Positions 7,990 through 16,074 of a stretch of 59,500 nucleotides of DNA are shown piece after piece. Where the stretch lies: the NCBI RefSeq assembly GCF_013359695.1, contig NZ_JABFMU010000042.1:1-59500 (forward strand). The letters run 5' to 3'. The notes beneath the pieces were generated by a model. The model had not been told where the DNA came from, did no database searches, and was given only the letters and a program-made list of their open reading frames with translations. The translations under genes and the position numbers were made by a program. Within the stretch, counting starts at the first letter, position 1. Each line of letters begins with the position of its first letter. Origin of the DNA: Pseudomonas sp. C2B4 (GTDB lineage Bacteria; Pseudomonadota; Gammaproteobacteria; Pseudomonadales; Pseudomonadaceae).

Positions 7990-8760
7990 TGTAGTGGTCA
8001 ACTAATCCCGGACGCGGCGTTAAGTTTTTTCTCGGCCTGAGCCGGGGCCAGCCCATTATTGAAGTGGTGCGGTCGAATTCAGTTGTACCGTGCATCAGGT
8101 AATGACTGATGTCTCGGTGCGCTTCTTGAGCCGTCATATAGCTCACGGTCGGTATCCATTCAGTTTTTAAACTGCGAACACGTGCTCCATCGGCGCATTA
8201 TCCCAACAGTTTCGCTAACGGCTCATGCTTTAGCGCATGCGGTAATGCCAGAGCCGTTAGCGAAACTGACGACTGCCGTATTGCGAGCTCTGATCCGAGT
8301 GAAACAGCAGTCCTTGAGGCCTGTCACGCTGCTCATAAGCCATGTCCAACACCTTGATCACCAAGTCCGTGTTCGGTTTGCTCGACAGTGCCCAGCCCAC
8401 AACTCGACGCGCGTAGAGATCCAGCACGACAGCGAGGTAAAGCCATTTCCCTTGAGCCCAGGTGTAGGTGATATCGCCACACCAGACCTGGTTGGGTATC
8501 GGTACTTCAAACTCTCGATTCAAGATGTTCGGAATATCCGGCCGCTCGACCGTCGCTTGTTTGTAGGCATGTGATCCACGTTGTTTGCTGACTAACGCCA
8601 GTTCCCGCATCATGCCACGCAACTTGAACCGTCCGATTTGCTCGCCATCTCCTGCATCATCGACACGATGCTACGGCTGCCGGCGGCGCTTCGACTCTGT
8701 GTAAACAGCTCATTGACTCGACTGCGTAACCGAAGTCGTTCAATGTCCGGAGTTCGACGT
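7990..8760 (-). mobile_element. IS3-family element remnant (orfB transposase, broken)
   Basis: The minus strand encodes much of an IS3-family OrfB: FTQSRSAAGSRSI, then 8622-8257 with the rve catalytic segments WCGDITYTWAQGKWLYLAVV and HSDQSSQYGSRQF, and after stop codons NCWDNAPME and a C-terminal end FNNGLAPAQAEKKL. Several in-frame stops and at least one frameshift (about 8640) inactivate it. The left end TGTAGTGGTCAACTAATCCC (from 7990) resembles an IS3 terminus. OrfA and the other end are lost: at 8760/8761 the sequence switches abruptly into an IS1182-type element. Three of the stops lie in a perfect 17-base inverted repeat (8207-8223 and 8252-8268), described in the findings. Confidence 0.85.
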
Positions 8761-9242
8761 CTGCGTCCATGCAGCGACGCAGCACGTCATTGAACAACTA
8801 GCGAAACAGATCGCTGTTCCGGAAGCGTCTATGTCGATTTTTGGAAAAAGTAGAGTGATTGGGCACTCCATCTTCAAGGCTCAACCGGTAGAACCAGCGA
8901 TAGGCCTGGTTCAGATGAGCTTCTTCGCACAATCTCCGCTCGGAGCGAATGCCACAGCAATCGCCCGCGATCAGCATGCGGATCATCAGTTCAGGATCAA
9001 TCGACGGATGCCCAATCAGGCTGTAGAAATCAGCGAGGTTATGGCGCAGGTCGCTGAGGTCGAGGCGCCGATCAATGCCGCGCAAAAGGTGATTGGCGGG
9101 GATGTGGTCTTCAAGGTTGAACGAGTAAAACTGCCGCTCCTGCCCACTCGATAACTGTCCCATCATGCTGCGTGCTTCCCTGCTGGCCAATGCAGAGATT
9201 TTGCCGCAGGCCAGCAGGGGAGCTACTTTTTCAACAGAATCG
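8761..9242 (-). mobile_element. IS1182-family element, N-terminal half only
   Basis: The minus strand from ATG 9166 (MMGQLSSGQERQFYSFNLED) encodes the transposase N-terminal domain with GHPSIDPELMIRMLIAG and HSTFSKNRH. A TAG replaces the Trp after SDLFR at about 8798, and homology ends at 8761 against the IS3 remnant. The terminal inverted repeat ACTTTTTCAACAGAATCG lies at 9225-9242, only eight bases past the stop codon of the neighbouring thiolase. An 18-base reverse complement of it ends the other half at 40891. The last 100 bases (8761-8860) overlap the other copy without gaps at about 86% identity. Confidence 0.85.
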
Positions 9243-9249
9243 ACCTCTA

Positions 9250-10437
9250 TCAGTCTTTACGGTACAAGGTGACGACGCAGGCGCCACCAATGCCGATGTT
9301 GTGTTGCAGGGCAATGCGCGCGCCCTCCACCTGGCGCTGCTCGGCGCGGCCACGCAGTTGCTGAACCAACTCGGTGCACTGCGCCAGGCCCGTCGCGCCA
9401 ATGGGATGACCCTTCGATAGCAGTCCACCGGACGGGTTGACCACGTAGCGGCCGCCATAGGTGTTGTCGCCATCGTCGACAAACTTTTGTGCCCCACCCT
9501 CCGGGCACAGCCCCAGGGATTCGTAGGTCAACAGTTCGTTTTGGGCGAAGCAATCGTGCAACTCCACCACGTTCACTTCCTCGGCACCGATACCGGCCAT
9601 TTCATATACTTGACGAGCCGCCGCCCGGGACATTGAGAAACCGGCTACGTCTCGCATGTCGCCTGACTTGAAGGTTTCCGCGCCATCGGTGGTCAGCGCC
9701 TGACCGGCAATCGACACGCTGCGATCCAGGCCATGCTTTCTGGCATAGGCCTCGCTGCACAGCACCACTGCAGCGGCACCGCAGGTCGGCGGGCAGGCCA
9801 TCAGGCGGGTCAAGACGCCAGGCCACATCACCTGATCGGCCATAACCTCTTCGGTGGTGACCACTTTGCGGAACACCGCCTTCGGATTGTTCGCCGCGTG
9901 GCGGCTGGATTTGGCGCGAATCTTCGCAAAAGTTTCCAGAGGTGTGCCGAAGCGTTTCATGTGTTCAACCCCGGCGCTGCCGAAGATGCGCAGGGCCGCC
10001 GGGATCTGTGCAGCACCGGGGATCGCTGCGTCGCATTGATCTAGGAACAACTCCAGCGGGTTCGGACGATCCGGGAAGGCGCTGCCGATGGCACCGGGAA
10101 CCATTTGTTCGAAACCGAAGGCCAGGACAATGTCCACCATGCCACTGGCGATGGCCTGGTTGGCCAGGTACAACGCCGACGAGCCGCTGGCGCAGTTGTT
10201 GTTGACGTTGATCACCGGGATGCCCGTCATGCCTACGTTATAGAGCACGCGCTGGCCGCAGGTGGAGTCACCGAAGACAAAGCTGGCATAAGCCTGCTGC
10301 ACTGATTCGTAGCCGACGCCGGCATCCGTCAGGGCCAGCCGCACCGCCTGCTCGCCCATGACCGCATAGGTCTCGCTCTGCCCAGGCTTGACGAAGGGGA
10401 TCATACCTACCCCCGCGATGACGACTTTCTGTCTCAT
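9250..10437 (-). CDS. SCP-x type thiolase (acetyl-/propionyl-CoA acyltransferase)
   Basis: This 395-residue enzyme is of the sterol-carrier/lipid-transfer thiolase class, which cleaves 3-ketoacyl-CoA, often with bulky or methyl-branched chains. The nucleophile is Cys82 in NNNCASGSSA, the second acid/base Cys296 is in HDCFAQNE, and His344 is in SKGHPIGATG; all three expected catalytic positions are present. GGAG precedes the ATG by 6 bases. It is transcribed toward the IS1182 end and stands alone, 4 kb away from the beta-oxidation operon on the same strand; the intervening DNA is mostly debris. It was probably once contiguous with that operon, which is inference from orientation and function. 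Confidence 0.9.
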   Translation of the reverse strand: MRQKVVIAGVGMIPFVKPGQSETYAVMGEQAVRLALTDAGVGYESVQQAYASFVFGDSTCGQRVLYNVGMTGIPVINVNNNCASGSSALYLANQAIASGMVDIVLAFGFEQMVPGAIGSAFPDRPNPLELFLDQCDAAIPGAAQIPAALRIFGSAGVEHMKRFGTPLETFAKIRAKSSRHAANNPKAVFRKVVTTEEVMADQVMWPGVLTRLMACPPTCGAAAVVLCSEAYARKHGLDRSVSIAGQALTTDGAETFKSGDMRDVAGFSMSRAAARQVYEMAGIGAEEVNVVELHDCFAQNELLTYESLGLCPEGGAQKFVDDGDNTYGGRYVVNPSGGLLSKGHPIGATGLAQCTELVQQLRGRAEQRQVEGARIALQHNIGIGGACVVTLYRKD

Positions 10438-10552
10438 GTCTTACTCCTCAGCGTTGGAAATCCTGCCGGCTCTCGGGAATTCTCCGGCAGGAAGTGCCGG
10501 GCGGCAGGCATAGAATTTCAAGGATAGGAATTGCCAAAGGCTTGTTGCCCCT

Positions 10553-10830
10553 CCCCATTTGGGGGGTTATGGAGGGCCTATACCCTCACTGATGGTGCGC
10601 TACGCATGTTGGTGGTGCTGCACTTCCATGCGTTGGGCTACGGTATCGTCCAGTCATTGGCGCCGAACATCACCGGAAAGAAACGCGGCCACGTCCCTGA
10701 TGGGCGGGCTGCCTTCATTTGGGCGGGGTTGCTGGCGGGTTTGCCAGCGGCAATAGCCCTCGGTCTCTCGGCTGGTTGGTCGCCACACGTTGTGCTGCTG
10801 AGTGGGTTGATGATGCCATCGCACGGTGCT
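10553..10830 (+). pseudogene. arsJ: arsJ-like transporter remnant with internal deletion
   Basis: The frame reads YTLTDGALRMLVVLHFHALGY, which matches the first membrane segment of the ArsJ organoarsenical efflux MFS family. It then jumps at about 10640 to a late segment, GHVPDGRAAFIWAGLLAG, LPAAIALGLSAGWSPHVVLL. Several hundred bases encoding the middle of the protein are missing, yet the reading frame is kept across the junction. After about 10830 the similarity ends. ArsJ exports 1-arseno-3-phosphoglycerate; this fragment cannot. No arsenic genes remain around it. Confidence 0.6.
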
Positions 10831-10905
10831 GTGCTTCACGAGATGGTTCTGTTGAGATCAAAAACAATCATGCTGAGTCCTTGGCTTGGAGGAGGGGGAC
10901 TCGCA

Positions 10906-11097
10906 TTAGCAGGCAAACCCGTGACAGAGTCTTTCGAGTTCTGCTTTCACGAGTTCGTATCCCGTTTTAGTGTGAGCCGCTTGCAACCGTGAGCGTTCAT
11001 TAGTCCCTACGATGGGCTGATTCAGCCAATGATCGGCTTTCTCTTTGTTGCCAAAGACTCGCTCGGCTTGGTGCTGAACCAGCTCAACGTAATTCAT
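10906..11097 (-). CDS. Small ParS/MbcA/Xre-type (DUF2384) protein
   Basis: The 63-residue protein begins MNYVELVQHQAERVFGNKEK and continues ADHWLNQPI, with GYELVKAELERLCHGF at the end. This corresponds to the toxin-binding C-terminal domain of Xre/ParS/MbcA antitoxins, which have VFG-x3-KA-x2-WL and a terminal V-x3-L-x-R-x-x-HG. It lacks the N-terminal HTH of full antitoxins. No RES-domain toxin follows on the minus strand. Many Pseudomonas carry such stand-alone short proteins, so antitoxin activity is not assured. Confidence 0.65.
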   Translation of the reverse strand: MNYVELVQHQAERVFGNKEKADHWLNQPIVGTNERSRLQAAHTKTGYELVKAELERLCHGFAC

Positions 11098-11690
11098 TTT
11101 CGGGCTCCCGGGAGGCTCACCGACGTTCGTTTGGTATCAGCTGGCGGTCGACGTCGATGCTGGAGCCTTGGCGCAATATTCACGAAACACTTTGGTGCCA
11201 CGTTTGATGATCAATATTGGTTTAATCATGTAGCGATAGCTGACGAACATATTGAGCGCGAGCCAACCCAGCTGGTAGGTCGAGCCGTGAAATCCTCCAT
11301 GGTGTGTGCTGTTTTGTCAAAAGCCGTAGGCAACGAAAATAGTAAAAATGGCGACCGCCAGCCTGGGTGATAGATACGCCCCATTTGTACTGAAAGCGTC
11401 AATGCCCCGAACTTTGGCTGGCTCATTTCGGTCGATTGAACACGAGCTGTCTCTACGCAGCTGAGATAGTTGATGTGCGATAGCCGACGCTCAAGCACAT
11501 GTTTTTCAGGCACAACTATAAAATGGTGACCGCGATGAATTGTCTGATCTGTGTCGGTGCTGGCAGACCAGGATGCTCTACGATGAAACCACCTATTTGA
11601 ATGCCTTGAGGAGGCGCGGTTCACCGCTCCTGAAGAACCTCGATTTTGGTTGACTGAGTTCCTCAGGGCGTGAAGCTGCCGGTCAGTAGC
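11098..11690. other. Intergenic debris with a membrane-protein fragment
   Basis: On the minus strand, about 11400 to 11120, one frame reads AYLSPRLAVAIFTIFVAYGF, a stop, then STYQLGWLALNMFVSYRYM and IKPILIIKRGTKVF before ending. The hydrophobic runs suggest the C-terminal end of a membrane protein, now broken. The family is not recognised. Nothing else coding is evident here. Confidence 0.35.
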
Positions 11691-12161
11691 GGCAGAGTTC
11701 GGCTATGGATTCGCCGGTCGATGAAAGTGACCCACATCAACGAGCGACCTGCAAACACCTTGAGCGAGTAGAGCAACGCTGCCTCGAGCTACGCCCCGGA
11801 GCCCCCATTGCGCATACAACCACTGTTTACCCAGCAGGAACGTGGCCGAGAATGTAAGGCCAAAACCGACGGCAATAACCATCCGATCGAACACCAGCGC
11901 ATCCGCATCATCGCGGCGTTGTGAGCGGAAGGTTCGCGTAATCGACGACGCAATACCTCCACCAATCGCACCCGTCGAGCTCCTCTGCATCAGCATGATA
12001 AGCGGAACCCCCCGCGCCATCGCCGCCAAGCTTTCCGACAAAAGTTTCAATAAGGCGGGCAGAGGTCTGCACTACCAGCATATTGACGCGGCCAGTCGCA
12101 GCTTGGTTGGTTAGATAGGCGCTTCTAAAAATAGACGTATGCGCGGATCAGTCGCAGTCAT
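11690..12161 (-). pseudogene. MATE-family efflux transporter pseudogene, N-terminal part
   Basis: An ATG at 12161 preceded by AAGGAGAC opens MTATDPRIRLFLEAPI, after which a stop and frameshifts interrupt. Successive frames read QTSARLIETF, VPLIMLMQRSSTGAIGGGIA, MVIAVGFGLTFSATFLLG and WVTFID, in the order found in MATE multidrug transporters. Roughly the first third of the protein is represented; the remainder is gone. The start region still looks like a normal gene start, so the decay is probably recent relative to its neighbours. Confidence 0.65.
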
Positions 12162-12429
12162 AGTTGTCTCCTTGTACGTTGTTTAGATCTTACCTCCATT
12201 AGATAACTGGAAATGCAAAATTAAAATGCACCGTTTGAATATCATCTATTCACATTGTTAATGCATGTGTTCTGAATCTAAATTTAAGGTAGTAAATTTT
12301 CAGGGTTGGCTGATTTTTTTATTGTTTTTTTACTATAAAGTAGGGCGCCATATTCGATGTTGGGGCGCTTGCAGTAAACACCACCGGAGGTGAAAGTGAT
12401 CAAGCATATAAACCTACTCCCGGCGAGTC

Positions 12430-12597
12430 ATTAAAACGCTGGATATTGCACGCGAAACAGGGAAGTAATTCGGGAGATATCCAGGGCGGTGACTGAGGTC
12501 AACGAAAGAACTTGCTGATCGTTGCAGCTTCAGAAAAACAGGCTCAGGTCGCCCGACCCGTGGTTCAGAACCTGATAAGCATCAAGATTTGTCCTAA
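12430..12597 (+). pseudogene. Chemoreceptor C-terminal fragment, duplicate of the 55.8 kb MCP
   Basis: This segment aligns base by base with about 57155-57320 inside the intact chemoreceptor: EISRAVTEVNER matches EISRAVTDINER, and the stretch CAGGCTCAGGTCGCCCGA is identical in both. A one-base deletion after CAACGAAAGAA breaks the frame. The last ~30 codons of the gene are also missing. It is the first element of a duplicated block that continues with the small membrane protein and the convergent gene. Confidence 0.85.
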
Positions 12598-12735
12598 AAG
12601 TACATAGGTCATGATGTTATTTTTAGAGTAAAGTTGATTTTCGGCAGCTTTTAATTGTGTCACTGCTTGATGGAAGGTTCTCGGCGATTAGTAATTGCTC
12701 TATAGTTAATCTAAATCTCCGGTGAGGCTCGCTCC

Positions 12736-12951
12736 TTGAAATTTAAGTATATTGAAGCTGGTGTAATCGTGATCATGTTGGTGGCTCTAGCTGTATTGAT
12801 TACGAACGAAATTCTTATAATAAAATCTCTTTCTGATATTGATCATCTCGAATGTGATCCTTTACAAGGATACGAGAAGGAACAGTGCATCAAACAGTTC
12901 GAGCGCAAGATCAGCGACATCGATGAGGTGCATTCCGATACTTCGCAATAG
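12736..12951 (+). CDS. Small membrane protein with periplasmic Cys pair (copy 1)
   Basis: The 71-residue protein starts at TTG 12736; both the TTG and the upstream GGTGAGG are kept in its paralogue at 57741, which supports the start. Residues 6-30 form one hydrophobic segment (GVIVIMLVALAVLITNEILI), followed by an acidic tail with Cys40 and Cys51 in a C-x3-QG-x-EKE-x-C pattern. Both cysteines, QG and EKE are conserved in the paralogue. The predicted orientation puts the tail in the periplasm, where the cysteines could form a disulfide. It follows the chemoreceptor fragment, as its paralogue follows an intact chemoreceptor. Function unknown. Confidence 0.7.
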   Translation: MKFKYIEAGVIVIMLVALAVLITNEILIIKSLSDIDHLECDPLQGYEKEQCIKQFERKISDIDEVHSDTSQ

Positions 12952-12967
12952 CGCAGAGAGCTAGGCT

Positions 12968-13183
12968 TCAGAGTTCCTCCGGCGTCATCAGCACCGCGAG
13001 CGTCATTTTGATGAACTCTTCATTGCGGTCAATTGCTTCTAGGGCGCCGCGCACGTTGTCGGCGACTTCAGCTGAGCCGCGCTGCTCGACCCAGTTCGTG
13101 AGCTCCATGATGGCGGCTTCCAGGGCGAGCTGGTTTTCGTTGATTTTGTATAGCAGGGAAGGGAGCAGGTCTGAGTTCGGCAT
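12968..13183 (-). CDS. Small helical protein, intact member of the NQLALEAAIMEL family
   Basis: The start is ATG 13183, preceded by GGAGG with an 8-base spacer; an upstream extension to 13273 lacks a ribosome site. The 71-residue product MPNSDLLPSLLYKINENQLA is predicted all-helical and soluble, with NQLALEAAIMELTNWVEQR (about 17-35) and an acidic C-terminus. It ends 17 bases from the convergent membrane-protein gene. Degenerate copies lie at 57966-58190 in the same arrangement and at 5680-5826. Function is unknown; similar small proteins are scattered through Pseudomonas genomes, by recollection and not checked. Confidence 0.75.
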   Translation of the reverse strand: MPNSDLLPSLLYKINENQLALEAAIMELTNWVEQRGSAEVADNVRGALEAIDRNEEFIKMTLAVLMTPEEL

Positions 13184-13342
13184 CGAGAGTCCTCCATGGA
13201 AAGAAAAGCAGAGCTGCTTTAATACTTCACGGATCGGGTGGATTTTTGGTCTGGCTGGCAGTGATCGACCCATAGCGGAAAATTAGGTCTTGAGTAAGCG
13301 GACATTCAACCACAAGTTGTGCGTGTAGCTGCACCTCGGTGC

Positions 13343-13930
13343 TTACTTTCCTATGCGCCTAAACTGGAGACTTTCCGATACGAGTTGAATCAAGAAGGGT
13401 TTAATGCGCCGGCCGTCTTCGCTGAGCGACACAGCACCGCTTCCTTCGGGAGAGCAGGCATAGCCTACATATCCGTTTTTTCTCTCAAATAGTAAAATTT
13501 TTCTGTCAACGAGCGATGAGACTAGATTGGATTCACGTATCCGTCCGTCTATATAGCTCTTGGAAAGATGACCCCAAAGCGGACTGCTGCTTGGAGCAAT
13601 CGGGCCGATACAAGCCCCGCTACTTTCAATTCCGTCCGGCCATTCGAGAAGAAACTTAACGTCGGAAGTGGTCAGGGAGGAAAGAAGCTTCGAGAGAGAC
13701 TCATCGGGTGGCTGAATTTCCTTCGAGGCGCTAGGTGATAACCTTACTTCAAGGGTGCCAAGCTTCAACTCACTTATAGAAGCTCCTGAGTTGACCGTGT
13801 TACGCAGCAACCCGCTAATGGGAGTGTAGAAAGTCAGGACAAGAAATACGATAACGACGGGCCATATCGCTGCCTTGGCAAGGTCTATCCATCGCTTTGA
13901 TTGTTCCGATTGCGGCTTCTCTGAGGTCAT
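13343..13930 (-). CDS. Single-pass membrane protein of unknown function, 195 aa
   Basis: The frame is open from 14032, but the part before ATG 13930 does not look protein-like, so that ATG is chosen despite a weak ribosome site. MTSEKPQSEQSKRWIDLAK is followed by one membrane helix AAIWPVVIVFLVLTFYTPIS (about 20-39) and a soluble region of about 150 residues, probably periplasmic, with a LEWPDGIESSGACIG stretch. The last third resembles a small winged-helix or sensor-like fold, which is only an impression. Codon use is less GC-rich than in the catabolic genes, in keeping with acquired DNA. Not recognised. Confidence 0.6.
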   Translation of the reverse strand: MTSEKPQSEQSKRWIDLAKAAIWPVVIVFLVLTFYTPISGLLRNTVNSGASISELKLGTLEVRLSPSASKEIQPPDESLSKLLSSLTTSDVKFLLEWPDGIESSGACIGPIAPSSSPLWGHLSKSYIDGRIRESNLVSSLVDRKILLFERKNGYVGYACSPEGSGAVSLSEDGRRIKPFLIQLVSESLQFRRIGK

Positions 13931-14447
13931 GGCAGAAGAGCTCGTAAGTATGTGGGCTAACCATATGTTCGAACAGCAATTCTGCTGTATAACTCCGGCC
14001 GCCGCTGGATACCACTTCGGCTCGAACCCCATGAAAAGTGGCGTCCTACCAGGGGCTGGAAGGATTTTATGCGGTTCTCACCCTACTAAATCTGGATAAA
14101 AAACAGCAGATCCCCAATAGCACCTAGCATACATGAGAAGGACGGGAACGGCTGCTTTTGGCACGTCTGACTGAACTGCCGCTCATGGCCGTTCGCTGCT
14201 TATCGTGAAGAGCTGCATCCGACCCTTAGCTGCCCTTCGCGTAAGACTGCGATCGGCGAAAACTTGCCCACCGCAGTTAGATTGGCTCTGATGCGACACT
14301 ATTGCGCCCACTGAGCATCGTGAGCGCATGCCCCAGGTGCAACGTCGGTCCGCGTAAGCGCATGGAAACGGCCCAAATCGAATTGGTTCATGAGCATACT
14401 CGGTATAAATCACCTGATATCGGGGCAAATAACTGCTGTTCCGAACT
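13931..14447. other. Intergenic stretch without a gene
   Basis: About 500 bases carry the upstream region of the 195-residue membrane protein and spacer sequence. The portion near 14165-14280 (CTGAACTGCCGCTCATGGCC and following) resembles common Pseudomonas intergenic spacer DNA also seen near 36440-36550 and 58735-58800. A tRNA-like TTCGAACCC at about 14022 has no matching T-stem. No gene is supported. Confidence 0.45.
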
Positions 14448-16034
14448 TCAACCGATTTTGCGCAATGCACCTTGCCAGTATTTTTCGCGTACTTGCCGGC
14501 GTAGTACTTTGCCTACTGCTGAAGTAGGTAGTTCATCGACAAATACCAACGACTTGGGCGCTTTGTAGCCACCCAATCGCGCCCGTGTATGGGCAATCAA
14601 GGCCTCGGCGCTGACGGTCTCACCTTTGCGTAAAACCACTTCGGCATGAATGGCTTCACCCCATTCCGCGTGAGGAATACCGACTACGGCAGCCATCATT
14701 ACAGAAGGATGCGCCGCTAGTGCCGCTTCGACCTCTACCGCGTACACATTGAAACCGCCGCTGATGATCATGTCCTTGAGGCGGTCGACGATGTACAGGT
14801 AGCCATCTGCATCAATGTAGCCCAAGTCCCCGGACTTCCATGCGCCGTCCTCGAACTCTGCCACTGTCGCTTCAGGATTCTCATAGTAACCCTTGATAAT
14901 GGCTTTGCAGCGGATGCGAATTTCACCGGTTTCGCCATTGGGCAACGGGTTTCCCTGCGCGTCTGCAATGAAAACCTCGACCCCGGGCGTTGGACGCCCG
15001 GCGGATGACAAGTGTTGCAATGTTGTAGCGCTATCCGGTTGGTGGGCGGCCTTGTTGAGCGTGGTTATCAGCATCGGGGATTCGGTGGCGGCATAACCTT
15101 GAGTAAAGATTTGACCGAAGCACGCCACCAGTTCCCCGAGTTTGTCAGGGCTCATCGGCGCTGCGCCGTAGATCAGTGTGGTAAGCGAAGAGAAGTCTTT
15201 TGGATCGCTTCGCTGCAACTCCAGCAGTCGGTAGAGCACGGTGGGCACCAGGAACGAATGAGTGACCCGTTCATGCTCCACCGTCCGCCGCCAGCTTTCC
15301 ATGTCCAGGTGATTGAGGGTGATGTTGGTACCCCCGGCGTAAACCGTCGGGATGAACTTCATCAGCGTCCCGTGGGATAACGGCGAGACGTGCAGCAATC
15401 GCGTCGTACTGGAGAACCCCAGGTCGGTATTGATGAACGCTGCATCGCGACACGCCATCCAGTTGTCGATGGAGTACATGGCGCATTTGCCCTTGCCGGT
15501 GGTACCGCCGGTGAAGCGCAACATGCAGATATGCTCGTCGGTATCGAGATTCACCTCGTTGTCGAGATCGCAAGCGGCCTCCACCAGCGGCCAGAAACTG
15601 TGCACGCCGGGAAGGGCGGCTTGTTCGGCGGTGGGCGGGTCCATCACGACCACCTCGCATCCGCGATGGCGCAGTATCTCGTAATAGCTGTCCAGAAGGC
15701 GGGTCTCGAGAAACACGATCCGCGGCTTGACCAGGTCGATCTGGCGCGCATGCTCGTCGAGCGCATCGCGCAGATTGGTCATGACCACCGTACCTTCCTG
15801 CTTGAAGGTGCTGGGAAACATCATCAGGCTGAGGTTGTCATTTTCCAGGATGAGCATGAAGCGCTCACCCGCGCGCACCTTCAATGTGGTGCGCAGCACA
15901 TCGGCGATGCGATTGCTCAGCAGATGATATTGCGCATAGGTATAGCGTCGATTGCGCTCGATGTTGACGATTGCCTCGTGATCGCCATAACGCAACGCCA
16001 GCAAACGCATGATCCGGCAAAAATTCATTTTCAT
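14448..16034 (-). CDS. Acyl-CoA ligase (AMP-forming)
   Basis: This 528-residue enzyme of the ANL superfamily activates a carboxylic acid to its CoA thioester through an acyl-adenylate. The phosphate loop FTGGTTGKGK (about 193-202), A5 motif GYAATES, A7 SGDLGYID, hinge DRLKDMIISGGFNVYAVEVE and A10 lysine motif SAVGKVLRRQ are all intact. The start MKMNFCRIM at 16034 avoids an overlap with the SDR gene; the ORF extends to 16106 without a better ribosome site. It is the last gene of the five-gene minus-strand operon, 40 bases after the SDR gene. The substrate is presumably the acid formed by the neighbouring dehydrogenases. A close paralogue begins at the right edge of the window. Confidence 0.92.
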   Translation of the reverse strand: MKMNFCRIMRLLALRYGDHEAIVNIERNRRYTYAQYHLLSNRIADVLRTTLKVRAGERFMLILENDNLSLMMFPSTFKQEGTVVMTNLRDALDEHARQIDLVKPRIVFLETRLLDSYYEILRHRGCEVVVMDPPTAEQAALPGVHSFWPLVEAACDLDNEVNLDTDEHICMLRFTGGTTGKGKCAMYSIDNWMACRDAAFINTDLGFSSTTRLLHVSPLSHGTLMKFIPTVYAGGTNITLNHLDMESWRRTVEHERVTHSFLVPTVLYRLLELQRSDPKDFSSLTTLIYGAAPMSPDKLGELVACFGQIFTQGYAATESPMLITTLNKAAHQPDSATTLQHLSSAGRPTPGVEVFIADAQGNPLPNGETGEIRIRCKAIIKGYYENPEATVAEFEDGAWKSGDLGYIDADGYLYIVDRLKDMIISGGFNVYAVEVEAALAAHPSVMMAAVVGIPHAEWGEAIHAEVVLRKGETVSAEALIAHTRARLGGYKAPKSLVFVDELPTSAVGKVLRRQVREKYWQGALRKIG

Positions 16035-16074
16035 GGTTGATTGCTCTGATGGCTCAAGAAGGTCGCAGCGTGGT

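Noticed and set aside
8207..8268. The perfect inverted repeat taken as a REP, attachment site or inserted hairpin
   Set aside because: Read on the minus strand, the arms and loop continue the IS3 transposase alignment at the expected length, so nothing was inserted; the repeat arose by mutation within the gene.
13960..14040. tRNA-like TTCGAACCC text, possibly a tRNA fragment as an integration site
   Set aside because: The flanking bases do not form a T-stem on either strand, and no acceptor or anticodon arms could be found.
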